DNA from: Bacillota bacterium
GTDB lineage: Bacteria > Armatimonadota > HRBIN16
Direction: 5' to 3'
Length of the DNA: 64,000 nucleotides
Assembly (NCBI GenBank): GCA_023511455.1
Contig: JAIMBJ010000001.1
Location: 127,146-191,145, forward strand
Positions 24,279 to 33,627 of this stretch are shown here, piece after piece. The translations under genes were made by a program, and so were the position numbers. The notes beneath the pieces are model-generated. The model ran no database searches and was not told the DNA's origin. It saw nothing but the letters and a program-made list of their open reading frames with translations. Each line of letters starts with the position of its first letter. Positions within the stretch are counted from its first letter, which is position 1.

Positions 24279-26402
24279 TTATAGCTTGTTGACCGTCCCT
24301 TTGCAAAGCGCGTAGCTGAGCTGCCCTGCCAGCAGGGCAAAACCGATGCAGGTCAGGAACAAACCCACTCGAAACGTGTCGGGCAGATAGCGCCATTCCA
24401 CGCGCCGTGCGCCGCCAGGTACATCCACCGCGCGAAACGCTCGCTCATGTACGTGCCATTTTGCAGGTCTTTCATCCACGAACACCCGCCAGCCCGGATA
24501 CGCACTGTCGGTCAGCACCAATCGACCACCGTGTGGGGGCGATAACGCGACGTATTGCGGGGTTGGCATCTGCAAGTGGGCAGGTTCCGCCGACTCCAGC
24601 ATCCATGCGCGGCTGCCGGGCTTCGATGCGGGGGTTATTCTCCAGTCGTCTGCACTGCTACCGAAAGCCACCGCTGCGACTCCAATGCGCTGCAAAGCGG
24701 CTGCATCGTCGCGCCAGCGTGCCTGCAGTTCGGTGAATACGCGCCAGCTCTCGCGTAGAGGGGCAGGTTCATAGCCTGAGGCTTCACCAACGCCGTGCGC
24801 CATGCCGATATTCGAACACATACTTGCCCGAAACGTGCGCAACGTGTGAAGGTCGTTCGGTCCGTAGTCGTGGGCATCCACATAGCGCAGCCAGATGGGG
24901 GCGGTGTTGGGTACAAGCAGGCGTTGTCCGTTTTGCTGCAGGATAGTTGCGACAGAAGGCGGAGAGAACACCCCTGGAGAGCAGGTGGGGTTGGCGGGGA
25001 TAGCAATCCACAGCAGCTCGGCCAGCGTAACGCCCGCGCTCAGCCACCACCGCCAGCGGTTTTGCAGGGAGAGTATCGCCATCGCTACGGCACACATGGC
25101 GGCGGCGCGCCAGAGTGCAACTTGGACTGTCGTTGCAAGCGCTAACGCTTTCGCGGTGTCTTCTGGCGAAGGTGCCAGCTGCATTGCAACGCCCTTTGAA
25201 GCAATCTGCCAGATGCCCGCAATTATCGCCATGCCCACCGGAAGCCACCACCAGCGCTTGCCCATCCGTACCCTCTCAAAAGCAGCTGCTGCCCACAGGC
25301 AAAGTGCGAAGTCGGCAATGGTCATCCAACGCAGAGGAGTGCGGAAGCTTGGTATACCTGGCACTATGTAGTATGCTAACGTGTACAAACCCGCGTAAGG
25401 ACCTGCCGCCATCCATATAGATAGCAGGAGGGTTCTTTTCCAGAATCGCTCCGTGCTCTCAGTGGTGTGTCGCCAGCGGTGTAACAGCACGATAGCCGGT
25501 ATTGTGCCCGCGAAGAAAGCCACCTCCCAGTAGAACAGGGTAATGGCATAATTGCCGTGCCAGGGGAACCCGAACAGGTTGGGCGTGAGAAAAAGCAGTA
25601 GATGGTCTAGATGAAAAGTATAACCTGCCGAGTCCCGCAGTAGAAGGCGAACCCGGTCGGTGTGACGCAAAAGCTCCGCCAGCGGCAGCCAGTGCGCGCA
25701 CCCGATAAGGAGGGCAATGCCAGCTGCGGTCACCCCCCAGCACAACGCGCCCTTTTTGTCCGACACGTTGCGCCAGCGGTACAGTAGCCACCCCAGCAAG
25801 ACCAGTATCAGCGTGTGAAACATCTGCGGGCTTCCTGCCAGAGACACCAGCGCCAGCACTATCGTCAACCAAATCGCCCGACGAACGTCTGCGCGCTGCA
25901 ACAGCCCTTCGACTGCCCAGAAGCTCCAGCCATACCACGCAAGGGTCTGAAGAATACCCACATGTTGCGAACGCAGCACCACTGCCCCGCACAGCATCCA
26001 CAAGGTGCCTGCCGCCACCGCCTGGCGACGGGTGTAGCCGAGCCGCAATGCGAATAGCCACACCCCAACCCCTGCCTGCCACAGGTGTATTACTGCGCCC
26101 CACGAAATGCCCCGTTCCGCCCCCAGCCAGGCGACCAGCAGGGTGGAGGGATACAACAGCCATTCCTGAGGGTTGCCCACGAACGGTTGCCCGAACAGGA
26201 TATGCGGGTTCCACAGCGGCAGGACGCCCTGCTTTAACCAGTGATGTTCAAAGGCAAGGGCAGGATGGAAATAGAGCATAATATCGCCGTAGTAAAGCAC
26301 TTCACCGAGCAACACGACGCGCCAGAAGACGGTGCAAGATATGACACCGAACCAGAGCACCGGCGACAGATGCTGCCACAACAGGTAGCCCGAGCGCGAC
26401 AT
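24279..26402 (-). CDS. YfhO-like large polytopic membrane protein
   Basis: The 707-residue protein has about twelve membrane spans followed by a soluble extracytoplasmic C-terminal domain and a last span. Early motifs YGDIMLYFHPALAF and PLWNPHILFGQPFVGNPQ (a D near the first loop, then P-x-WNP), with the late PGWRVFVDERPA, match the YfhO/GT-C-like family. In Bacillus the family glycosylates teichoic acids with lipid-linked sugars; here it presumably transfers a sugar to an extracellular acceptor. ATG 26402 is chosen as the natural start before the first membrane span. A longer frame reaches 26576, but it would overlap the divergent amidohydrolase promoter and start. Confidence 0.8.
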   Translation of the reverse strand: MSRSGYLLWQHLSPVLWFGVISCTVFWRVVLLGEVLYYGDIMLYFHPALAFEHHWLKQGVLPLWNPHILFGQPFVGNPQEWLLYPSTLLVAWLGAERGISWGAVIHLWQAGVGVWLFALRLGYTRRQAVAAGTLWMLCGAVVLRSQHVGILQTLAWYGWSFWAVEGLLQRADVRRAIWLTIVLALVSLAGSPQMFHTLILVLLGWLLYRWRNVSDKKGALCWGVTAAGIALLIGCAHWLPLAELLRHTDRVRLLLRDSAGYTFHLDHLLLFLTPNLFGFPWHGNYAITLFYWEVAFFAGTIPAIVLLHRWRHTTESTERFWKRTLLLSIWMAAGPYAGLYTLAYYIVPGIPSFRTPLRWMTIADFALCLWAAAAFERVRMGKRWWWLPVGMAIIAGIWQIASKGVAMQLAPSPEDTAKALALATTVQVALWRAAAMCAVAMAILSLQNRWRWWLSAGVTLAELLWIAIPANPTCSPGVFSPPSVATILQQNGQRLLVPNTAPIWLRYVDAHDYGPNDLHTLRTFRASMCSNIGMAHGVGEASGYEPAPLRESWRVFTELQARWRDDAAALQRIGVAAVAFGSSADDWRITPASKPGSRAWMLESAEPAHLQMPTPQYVALSPPHGGRLVLTDSAYPGWRVFVDERPAKWHVHERAFRAVDVPGGARRVEWRYLPDTFRVGLFLTCIGFALLAGQLSYALCKGTVNKL

Positions 26403-26492
26403 ATTACACTTTTTCGCATTCCCGCCATGGATTGCCTGCAAGGTTTGTTGCCGGCGAGGTCGAATTGAACATCTGAACGAGGAGGTGCAGCG

Positions 26493-27791
26493 ATGTCCGA
26501 TTTGAAAGAGCATATCTGGCAGACGCCGCTGGTGGACACCCATGAGCATCAGTGGAAAGAGAACGAGTATCTGCAAACACTACCTGACGTGCTGGTAGAA
26601 CTGTTTGACAACTACGTGACCGCCGACCTGGTGGTGGCGGGAGCATCGCATGAGGCGGTGAAAAAACTGCTGGATGCTTCGAACCCTGATGTGCGCGAGC
26701 GTTTTGGGGGAGTGCGTACGGCGTGGGAAGCCTGTCGGTACACCGGCTACGGCGAGGCGGTACGCTTGATTGCCAGACTTGCTTACGGTATCGAAGAGAT
26801 AACCGCTGAAACGCTAGAGCGAGCACAGCGGGAATGTATCCGGGTGCGTCAGCCGGGCGAGCGGCTGCGTATCCTGCGAGAGGAAGGCAATCTGGACCAC
26901 GTGCAGGTGGATGATTTTTGCTGGGCGTGCCTGCCGGATGATTCCGCGCCGGAGTTCTTTCTGTACGATATCTCGTGGGCGGCGTTTTGCTCCGGAGACA
27001 TCGACGTAGAGGCTCTCTATCGGGAGACGGGCGTTGAGGTGAGAGACCTCTCGTCCCTGCGCCACGCGATGGAGGCAATCTTCGACAGATTCGGCAAGTT
27101 CGCCATCGCGGTCAAAGCACAGCATGCTTACGACCGCACCCTGCGCTGGCTTCCACGCGAGGATGGGGATGCAGTGACGGTATTGCAGAAGCTCTTACGC
27201 GGCGAACAGGTCACACCGGAGGAAAAACTCTGTCTGGGTGACTGGTGCTGGGCGCGCGGCGCAGAGCTGGCGGCAGAACACAATCTGCCTTTTAAGATAC
27301 ACACCGGCTACCTCGCTGGCTGGGGGCGAATGCCGGTACACTATATACCTGCGGGAAATCTGTGGGAGCTGCTGGCAACCTATCCCCAGACCCGTTTCGT
27401 GCTGATGCACATCGCGTACCCGTACAACGACGAGCTGGTTGCGCTGGCAAAGCGTTACCCGAACGTCTATATCGATATGTGCTGGGCGTGGAGTATAGAC
27501 CCTTACAGCGCGGGCGACTTCTTGCGCCGCTTTCTGCACGCGGCGCCCATCAACAAGATATTCGTGTTCGGGGGGGATACCCGTCTGCCCTGGGCGGCGG
27601 TGGCGTACGCGACGCAGGCTCGGCAGGGACTGCTGCGTGCCCTTCAAGCCGAGGTGCGGGAGAAGAGCATCAACGAACGCGAGGCGATGGCAGTCGCCAC
27701 GCGCGTGATGCGCCAGAATCAGTACGAGTGTTTCGATATCGAGGGACGGCGGGCAAACATCCTGCATGTCATGCGGCATGGCATCCTATGA
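26493..27791 (+). CDS. amidohydrolase-superfamily protein
   Basis: The 432-residue protein has the metal-binding start DTHEH (residues 15-19). Conserved histidines follow in IHTGYLAGW and LMHIAYPYNDE, then IDMCWAWSIDP and a late FGGDTRLPW aspartate. This is the metal-dependent TIM-barrel hydrolase pattern, closest in feel to the amidohydrolase_2 and uronate-isomerase-like branch. The substrate cannot be assigned. GAGGAGG precedes the ATG by 7 bases. Its TGA overlaps the ATG of the TrmH-like gene (ATGA), so the two are probably co-transcribed. Confidence 0.8.
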   Translation: MSDLKEHIWQTPLVDTHEHQWKENEYLQTLPDVLVELFDNYVTADLVVAGASHEAVKKLLDASNPDVRERFGGVRTAWEACRYTGYGEAVRLIARLAYGIEEITAETLERAQRECIRVRQPGERLRILREEGNLDHVQVDDFCWACLPDDSAPEFFLYDISWAAFCSGDIDVEALYRETGVEVRDLSSLRHAMEAIFDRFGKFAIAVKAQHAYDRTLRWLPREDGDAVTVLQKLLRGEQVTPEEKLCLGDWCWARGAELAAEHNLPFKIHTGYLAGWGRMPVHYIPAGNLWELLATYPQTRFVLMHIAYPYNDELVALAKRYPNVYIDMCWAWSIDPYSAGDFLRRFLHAAPINKIFVFGGDTRLPWAAVAYATQARQGLLRALQAEVREKSINEREAMAVATRVMRQNQYECFDIEGRRANILHVMRHGIL

Positions 27792-28531
27792 GCGAAATAG
27801 CGTTTGAGGGAAGGGTTTCGGCGGAGGCGATATTGTCCTGCGGAAGACGCGCGGTATACCGCCTGCTGCTCAGCCCGCATTCCGACCTGAAGCGGCTGGA
27901 AAGGCTCATTGACCTCGCGCTCGACAGGGACGTGCTGGTGCAGGTGGTGCGCACAGATTTACTGGCTCAGCTGGCAGGCGACACGGCGCATGGGGGGGTG
28001 ATTGCTTTGTGTTCGGAACGAGAGTATCAGCCCATCGAAGAGATGCTGGCATGGGTAGACCGCCAGCGAGAACCTGTGCTAATCTTCATACTGGCGGGCT
28101 TCGAGGACGCCTACAACATGGGCTACGCCCTGCGTGTGGCAGAGGCATTCGGGGCAGGATGGGTACTTTGCGACCGCAAAGAGTGGCTGAAGGACGAGCC
28201 GACCGTGCTGCGCTCGTCAGCGGGGGCGTTCGAGCGGTTGCCCATCTCAGTGCCGGAGAGCCTGCGTCCCGCCCTGCAGGAGCTGAAGCGGCGGGGTGTG
28301 CGCCTGCTGGCTGCGCTGGAAGAGGGTACAATAACGCTGTATGAGACCGATTTACGCGGCTCGGTGGCGTGGATGGTGGGCGGAGAGAAGCGCGGTTTGA
28401 GCCAGCACCTGCGCGAAATGGCGGATGCCTGGGTGCGCATTCCTGTACAACCGAACGCCCCGCCATTGCCTGCCAGTCATGTCGTTGCCGTGCTGGCTGC
28501 CGAGACCTTCCGACAGCGACAGGAGAAGTAG
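27788..28531 (+). CDS. TrmH/SpoU family RNA 2'-O-methyltransferase
   Basis: The 247-residue protein has the three SPOUT motifs. Motif 1 is AYNMGYALRVAEAFGAG (about residue 110), and motif 2 is VGGEKRGLS (about 197-205). Motif 3 lies in VRIPVQPNAPPLPASHVVAV, where the usual SLNVSVA-like segment is divergent. An N-terminal substrate-binding domain (about residues 1-90) precedes the knot. Enzymes of this family methylate ribose in tRNA or 23S rRNA; the site is unknown. The unusual motif 3 (NAPPLPASH) means altered specificity is possible. The gene overlaps the amidohydrolase by 4 bases. Confidence 0.82.
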   Translation: MSEIAFEGRVSAEAILSCGRRAVYRLLLSPHSDLKRLERLIDLALDRDVLVQVVRTDLLAQLAGDTAHGGVIALCSEREYQPIEEMLAWVDRQREPVLIFILAGFEDAYNMGYALRVAEAFGAGWVLCDRKEWLKDEPTVLRSSAGAFERLPISVPESLRPALQELKRRGVRLLAALEEGTITLYETDLRGSVAWMVGGEKRGLSQHLREMADAWVRIPVQPNAPPLPASHVVAVLAAETFRQRQEK

Positions 28532-28549
28532 ACGAGAGGCTGGAGTGCC

Positions 28550-28633
28550 ATGCCACACGAGATACAGCAGATTAAAAGCGTCGTTACAGAGGAAGTCAAC
28601 CGAACAGGTCATCGGTCTGTTTGTGCGCGATAA
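28550..28633 (+). CDS. possible 27-residue small ORF
   Basis: ATG 28550 to TAA 28633 encodes MPHEIQQIKSVVTEEVNRTG and seven more residues. A GGAG sits 6 bases upstream (28542-28545). It occupies most of the gap between the TrmH-like and secreted-protein genes. I recognise no family. It could be a real small protein, a degraded gene end, or chance. Confidence 0.25.
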   Translation: MPHEIQQIKSVVTEEVNRTGHRSVCAR

Positions 28634-28672
28634 ACTACGGGAGGAAGGAGTGGGATTTTAATTCAAGGTCAA

Positions 28673-29599
28673 ATGCTCTTGAAAATATTGCAACTGTCGG
28701 TGCTTGTCTGCTTGAGCCTCTCGCCAGTGCTGGCGCAGGAAGGGGCTTCCCTTTCGGTGCGCGGATGGCAGAAGATTTGGGAGTTCGTGCTGCCTTCGCC
28801 CACACTATCCGCTGACATGGTAGATTTCGGTGGCGAAGACGGCGTGCGTCTTGTGACCCTGCACCCGCTTCCTGCAAAAGAGGACACCCTGAGCTTGCGT
28901 CTCTGGAAGAGAGTGGAGGATAGCTGGCGCGAGGAGTGGCAGGCAGCTCTGGACACAAGCGAGTTGCGCGGCTTAGTCGCAGGCTATTTTTCGAAGGGCG
29001 GCAAGGCAGGACAGGTGCTGACTCCGCGCCACCTTATCCTGCGCGAAGGCGAAAAATACCTCACACGCACCCGCAAGGAAGAGGTCAGCCGGTTCGGCTA
29101 TGCCGCGCTCCCAAACGGCGAGGATATTCCGCTGGCTGCCTACCCTGGCGGCTTATGGCGGGGGACAGTGGATGTCTCGGCGCGGGAGGGATGGCTGCGC
29201 TTCGAACGGGTGACTATCAGTAGCCTGCTTTCTCTGCCCCAGCAGTTCGGCGATGCGCAGTGGGTGAGCCTTGTCGCCCCGCTGGCTTTTCGCGATATGG
29301 ACATGCCCGACTGGGTGCAACAGGGCTACGAGCGTCTGTTTGGACAGCTCGGGAAGGCGATGCATCCTGAGCAACCGTTGCTGGTCTCGCGGAGAGTTGA
29401 GGGGGGCAAGCAGAGTGTGGCGATGGTAGTGCCGCCAGGTCTCACTGCGCCGGTACAGGTGCTTTGGCAAAGTGACCCGCTGGATGGCGAGGTGCGTGAA
29501 GTACGGCTGATTTCCGTTTCTCGCTGGCGGGGCGGTCTACTGGTTCTGCTTGGAAAAGCCGATACATACAGGGTACAATTGTGGACAATGCAACGTTGA
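28673..29599 (+). CDS. secreted hypothetical protein
   Basis: I do not recognise this 308-residue protein. It starts with a signal peptide (MLLKILQLSVLVCLSLSPVLA, cleavage expected after LAQ) and has no membrane span after it. The mature part is beta-rich, with alternating aromatic and charged strands such as WQKIWEFVLPSP, LVTLHPLP and WLRFERVTI. That pattern could be a propeller-like or FG-GAP-like fold, but no repeat is clear. ATG 28673 lacks a close ribosome-binding site; the best match (GGAGGAAGGAG) ends about 23 bases upstream. The methyltransferase gene starts 13 bp downstream. Confidence 0.6.
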   Translation: MLLKILQLSVLVCLSLSPVLAQEGASLSVRGWQKIWEFVLPSPTLSADMVDFGGEDGVRLVTLHPLPAKEDTLSLRLWKRVEDSWREEWQAALDTSELRGLVAGYFSKGGKAGQVLTPRHLILREGEKYLTRTRKEEVSRFGYAALPNGEDIPLAAYPGGLWRGTVDVSAREGWLRFERVTISSLLSLPQQFGDAQWVSLVAPLAFRDMDMPDWVQQGYERLFGQLGKAMHPEQPLLVSRRVEGGKQSVAMVVPPGLTAPVQVLWQSDPLDGEVREVRLISVSRWRGGLLVLLGKADTYRVQLWTMQR

Positions 29600-29611
29600 G
29601 ACGGCGACACC

Positions 29612-31438
29612 ATGAAGCGTGAGAGGTTTCTAGAGATTCTTCGCGGCGGCGTGCTGATTGCCGACGGGGCGATGGGCACGATGCTACAACGCCTTGGTCT
29701 GCAACCACCCTACGAACTGACGAACCTTGTGCAACCCGATGCGGTGAGGCAGGTTCACCGTTCGTATATCGAGGCGGGTGCGCGGCTGATCGAGACCAAC
29801 ACCTTTGGTGCGAACCGCGTGAAACTGGCGACGCACGGAGCGGGGCACCTGGTGCGCGAGATGAATCTGGCGGCGGTGCGTCTGGCGCGCGAAGCGGCGG
29901 GCGATGTGCCCGTCATCGTGGCTGGAGCGGTGGGTCCCGTCGGCAAGCCGCTGGCTCCAATTGGGCAGATAGCCCCTCAAGAGGCTGGGGAAGCCTTCCG
30001 CGAACAGATAGAGGTGCTGCTGGAGGCGGGCGTAGACCTCGTCATGCTGGAGACCTTCACACACCTCGACGAGCTGCGCATCGCGCTGGAGCAGCTACGT
30101 GCGCTGGACTCGGAGATACCTGTCATTGCGCAGAAGGCATTTATCGAGGACGGCGAGACGCTGGCGGCGGGCTTGCCTGCGCAGGTGGCGCGCACGCTGG
30201 AGGAGTGGGGTGTAGACGTCATCGGCGCGAACTGCGTGGTCGGTCCGCAGCGCATGGTGGGCATTCTGCAAGGGATGGCCTCCGCTACCAGTCTGCCCCT
30301 TTCGGTGATGCCCACGCCGGGCCTGCCACAGTACCAGCGGGGCGAGGTCACCTTTGAGGCGCAGTCGGATTACTTCGCCCAGTATGGCGAGCAGTTCGCG
30401 CGAATTGGGGTGAACATCATTGGCGGCTGTTGTGGAACCACGCCCACGCACATCCGCGCGGTAGCGGAACGCCTGCAAGGGGTGAAACCGCGCCCGCGGC
30501 GCGCGCCCGCAAAAGTCAAAGAGGTGGTCAAGCCCGAGGATCTGCCCCAGGCGGAACCGTCGCAACTGGCGGGCAAGCTGGGTAGAAAGTACGTGATTGC
30601 CGTGGAGCTCGACCTGCCGCGTGGGCTGGATGTCACAAAGGTGTTGGATGGCGCACGCTCATTAAAGGAGCATGGGGTGGATGTTATCGACATCTCCGAC
30701 GGCGCGCGGGCGCGTTTGCGGATGAACCCCATCGCCATCTCACACCTGATTCAAGAGCAGGTGGGCATCGAGGTGATGATGCACTTCGCCTGCCGCGACC
30801 GCAACCTGCTGGCGATCCAAGCAGACCTGTTGGGGGCGCACGCACTGGGCATCCGCAACATTCTGGCAATCACGGGCGATCCTGCGCTAATTGGCGATTA
30901 CCCGACGGCGACCTCCGTATTCGACATTGACGCCATTGGACTGGTGCGCATCCTGCGCCGCTTCAATGAGGGCGTAGACCTCGCGGGTAACAGTATCGGC
31001 ATGCGCACCGCGTTCACCATTGCGGTTGCCTACAACCCGCTCGCCTACGACCAGAAGGCGGAAGACGAACGGCTACAACGGAAGGCGTCAGAAGGGGCGC
31101 ATCTGGTGTACACTCAGCCGATTTTCGATATCGCGGTGCTCGAGAGGGCGTCGGAGACGGTGAACAGGTTGGGGTTGCCTCTGCTGGTTGGCGTTCTGCC
31201 CCTGCGCAGCGCACGGCACGCTGAGTTCATGCACCACGAGGTGCCGGGTGTACTGATACCCGACCCCATCCGCAAGCGATTGGAGGGACTCGACGATGCA
31301 GACGCCCGCAAATACGGTCTGGACGTGGCGAAGGAGTTTGCTCTGCAGGCAAGAAAGCTGAGTCAGGGCATCTATCTGATGCCACCTTTTGGTAACCATA
31401 AGGTGGCGGAAGCCGTCATCGATATATTGGCAGAATAA
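29612..31438 (+). CDS. bifunctional homocysteine S-methyltransferase / 5,10-methylenetetrahydrofolate reductase
   Basis: The 608-residue protein joins two enzymes. Residues about 1-290 are a homocysteine S-methyltransferase: LIADGAMGTMLQRLGL, ETNTFGANR and zinc cysteines in GANCVVGP (near residue 207) and GGCCGTTPTHI (near 272-273). Residues about 320-608 are a MetF-type flavoprotein: AVELDLPRGLDVTK, HFACRDRNLLAIQADLLGAH, ILAITGDPA and VYTQPIFDIAVL. Together they could reduce methylene-THF to methyl-THF and make methionine. This fusion resembles YitJ of Bacillus. The start is just after the secreted-protein gene. Confidence 0.93.
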   Translation: MKRERFLEILRGGVLIADGAMGTMLQRLGLQPPYELTNLVQPDAVRQVHRSYIEAGARLIETNTFGANRVKLATHGAGHLVREMNLAAVRLAREAAGDVPVIVAGAVGPVGKPLAPIGQIAPQEAGEAFREQIEVLLEAGVDLVMLETFTHLDELRIALEQLRALDSEIPVIAQKAFIEDGETLAAGLPAQVARTLEEWGVDVIGANCVVGPQRMVGILQGMASATSLPLSVMPTPGLPQYQRGEVTFEAQSDYFAQYGEQFARIGVNIIGGCCGTTPTHIRAVAERLQGVKPRPRRAPAKVKEVVKPEDLPQAEPSQLAGKLGRKYVIAVELDLPRGLDVTKVLDGARSLKEHGVDVIDISDGARARLRMNPIAISHLIQEQVGIEVMMHFACRDRNLLAIQADLLGAHALGIRNILAITGDPALIGDYPTATSVFDIDAIGLVRILRRFNEGVDLAGNSIGMRTAFTIAVAYNPLAYDQKAEDERLQRKASEGAHLVYTQPIFDIAVLERASETVNRLGLPLLVGVLPLRSARHAEFMHHEVPGVLIPDPIRKRLEGLDDADARKYGLDVAKEFALQARKLSQGIYLMPPFGNHKVAEAVIDILAE

Positions 31439-31463
31439 ACATCTACGAACAAGGAGGTAGCCT

Positions 31464-32027
31464 ATGAAACGCGCGAAGCTGTTTGCGCTGGTGGCAGGCG
31501 GCGTGTTGCTGGGCACGGTGTGGACGACGCTGGCTCAGCAACAGCCTGCTCCTGCTGTCGACGCCAGCAACCCGGCGGCGCTAGCTTCCAGCTTGCCTGT
31601 CGGCGCGGTTGCACCGGCGTTCGATGTGACTAACGTAGTTACTGGCGAGACCCTGTGTTACCTTTGAAGGAATCGGGGTAAGCCGGTGGTGCTGAGCTTC
31701 GGCAACATCGGCAACCCGTTCTGGACCCGGGCGGTCCTATTCCTCGAGAAACTCCATCAACAGTACGCTCCCAGAGGCGTGATCATTGTAGCCGTTGCGC
31801 TCGACACCGACAAACAGGCGGTGAAAGCGTTTGTGGATAAGCACAAACTCACCCTGCCTGTAGCGGTAGACAGCGAAAAGCTCACGGGCGCAGAACTCTA
31901 CAAAGTAACCGCGCTACCCACGACGGTCTTTACCGACCGTTCCCACCGGGTGACCATGCGTCAACTGGGCTTCAGCAAACAGCACGAGAAGCTGTTTGAA
32001 GACGAGATACGCAAGCTGGCGCAATAG
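31464..32027 (+). pseudogene. secreted thioredoxin-fold (redoxin/TlpA-like) protein with an in-frame TGA
   Basis: ATG 31464 (AAGGAGG upstream) opens a signal peptide and the redoxin lead-in ending TGETLCYL. An in-frame TGA stands at 31665-31667, and the same frame continues RNRGKPVVLSFGNIGNPFW to the stop at 32027. The total is 187 codons, the length of a normal TlpA-like protein. CGA to TGA (Arg to stop) is the simplest change. The domain also lacks the usual WCxxC: the equivalent stretch is GNIGNPFW with no cysteine, so it could not be a standard disulfide reductase. Selenocysteine is unlikely (see rejected items). A pseudogene, a polymorphism or a base-call error are all possible. Confidence 0.7.
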
Positions 32028-32039
32028 TGCATTGGAGAG

Positions 32040-32085
32040 ACCCTCACCCCTGTCCCCTCTCCCAAAACTTCGGGAGAGGGGATTT
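32040..32085. repeat. intergenic GC-rich hairpin repeat, copy 2
   Basis: CCCTCACCCCTGTCCCCT leads into CCCCTCTCCC (32054-32063) pairing with GGGAGAGGGG (32072-32081) across an 8-base loop. The lead-in is the reverse complement of the end of copy 1. It lies between two convergent genes and could double as a terminator. Confidence 0.7.
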
Positions 32086-32096
32086 CGGTTTTCTGA

Positions 32097-33575
32097 CTAA
32101 TGCGGGCTATTCTGTTCCTCGCGCCGAACCATCTCCTGCGCCGCGCGAAGCCGATGCAGCACACGCTGTTTGCCCATCACCTCGATCATCTCGAACAAGC
32201 CGGGTCCGACGGTGCGTCCGCTGACTGCCACCCGGGTCGGATGGATGACCTGCGCCGCACTCACGCCCAGCTCCTCCGCAATAGCGCGCGTCGCTGCCTC
32301 GATGTGCGGCACGTCGAACGGTTCCAGTGTGCTGTATCGCTCGATAAGCATCTCCAGCATCTGCGGCACATACGGCTGCGTGAACCACTTGCGCACGCCC
32401 TTCTCTTCGTACTCCAGTGTATCGCGGAAGAAGTACTCGGTAAGCGGCACCACCTCAGAAAGCAGTTTCATCCGCTCTGCTTCCAGCGCGATGACCCGCT
32501 GGGCGTAAGTCACCTCTTCTGGGGAAGGGTTTTGCGGCATAAGCCCCGCTTCTTGCAAGTAGGGCAAACACAGCCGGGTTAGCTCCTCCATGGGCTTGCG
32601 GCGGATATACACGCCGTTCATCCACAACAGCTTCTGCCCGTCGAAGATGGCGGGGTTTTCCTGCACGCCCGACAGGTCAAATCGCTCGATCAGCTCCTCC
32701 CGCGAGTAGAGCTCGCGGTCTTCGTCTGCGCTCCAGCCCAGCAGTGCGAGAAAGTTCAACATCGCCTCTGGCAGGTAACCCTGCTGGATGTACTCCACAA
32801 ACTGCACCGAACCATGTCGTTTGGAGAGCTTTTTGCGGTCCGTACCCAGAATCATGGGCAGATGAGCGAACTTCGGCAGCTCCCAGCCAAGCGCGCGGTA
32901 TATCTGCACGTGGCGCGGGGTGCTGGAAATCCACTCCTCGCCGCGAATGACGTGCGTGATGCCCATGTCGTGGTCATCGGTGACGCTGGCAAGGTGATAG
33001 GTAGGATAGCCGTCGGATTTCAGCATCACAAAGTCGTCTATCAGCGCGTTCTCGAAGCGGATTTCGCCGCGGATTTCGTCGTGGAAGACTGTCTCGCCCT
33101 CCAGCGGCATCGCGAAGCGGATAACGTGAGGAAGACCCTGCGCTTCCAGCTCTTTCCGCTCCTCATCGGACAGGTAGCGGCATTTGCGGTCGTAACCGGT
33201 GGGCTGTTTGGCGGCTTCCTGCTGGCGACGCAGCTCCTCCAGCCGCTCGGGGGTGCAGTAACAGCGGTAGGCGTGTCCTGTCTCCACCAGCTTTTCCGCG
33301 ACCTCGCGGTATAGCGGCAACCGATGCGACTGGAAGTAGGGACCTTCGTCCCAATCCAGCCCCAGCCAGCGCAGGCTATCCATAATCTCCTGCACCGAAC
33401 CTTCTACGTAGCGGGCGCGGTCGGTATCCTCGATACGCAGGATAAACACGCCCCCGTGCTTTCGTGCGAAAAGCCATGTGAACAGCGCGGTGCGGATGTT
33501 GCCGATGTGCGGCGACCCCGTGGGACTGGGTGCAAACCGCACGCGCACGGTCTTCGTCTCCATACCTTTTGACAT
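32097..33575 (-). CDS. gltX: glutamyl-tRNA synthetase
   Basis: The 492-residue class I synthetase has FAPSPTGSPHIGNIRTALF with the HIGH-type motif (HIGN, about residue 23), then FILRIEDTDR. The KMSKS-type loop is KLSKRHGSVQF (about residue 252), and a C-terminal anticodon-binding region follows. It charges tRNA-Glu, and also tRNA-Gln if the organism uses the amidotransferase route; the sequence does not settle discrimination. AGGGAG lies 8 bases upstream of ATG 33575. Length is normal. Confidence 0.96.
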   Translation of the reverse strand: MSKGMETKTVRVRFAPSPTGSPHIGNIRTALFTWLFARKHGGVFILRIEDTDRARYVEGSVQEIMDSLRWLGLDWDEGPYFQSHRLPLYREVAEKLVETGHAYRCYCTPERLEELRRQQEAAKQPTGYDRKCRYLSDEERKELEAQGLPHVIRFAMPLEGETVFHDEIRGEIRFENALIDDFVMLKSDGYPTYHLASVTDDHDMGITHVIRGEEWISSTPRHVQIYRALGWELPKFAHLPMILGTDRKKLSKRHGSVQFVEYIQQGYLPEAMLNFLALLGWSADEDRELYSREELIERFDLSGVQENPAIFDGQKLLWMNGVYIRRKPMEELTRLCLPYLQEAGLMPQNPSPEEVTYAQRVIALEAERMKLLSEVVPLTEYFFRDTLEYEEKGVRKWFTQPYVPQMLEMLIERYSTLEPFDVPHIEAATRAIAEELGVSAAQVIHPTRVAVSGRTVGPGLFEMIEVMGKQRVLHRLRAAQEMVRREEQNSPH

Positions 33576-33627
33576 CAGAAATCTCCCTCAAATGACGTGC
33601 TATCTTTGATGCTCCGTCAAACCCCTT

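Noticed and set aside
31665-31720. Selenocysteine at the in-frame TGA
   Set aside because: Sec would be expected at the catalytic cysteine position, but this TGA lies before the active-site strand. The only stem after it (GCCG/CGGC) is 4 bp and not a convincing bacterial SECIS. A CGA to TGA change is simpler.
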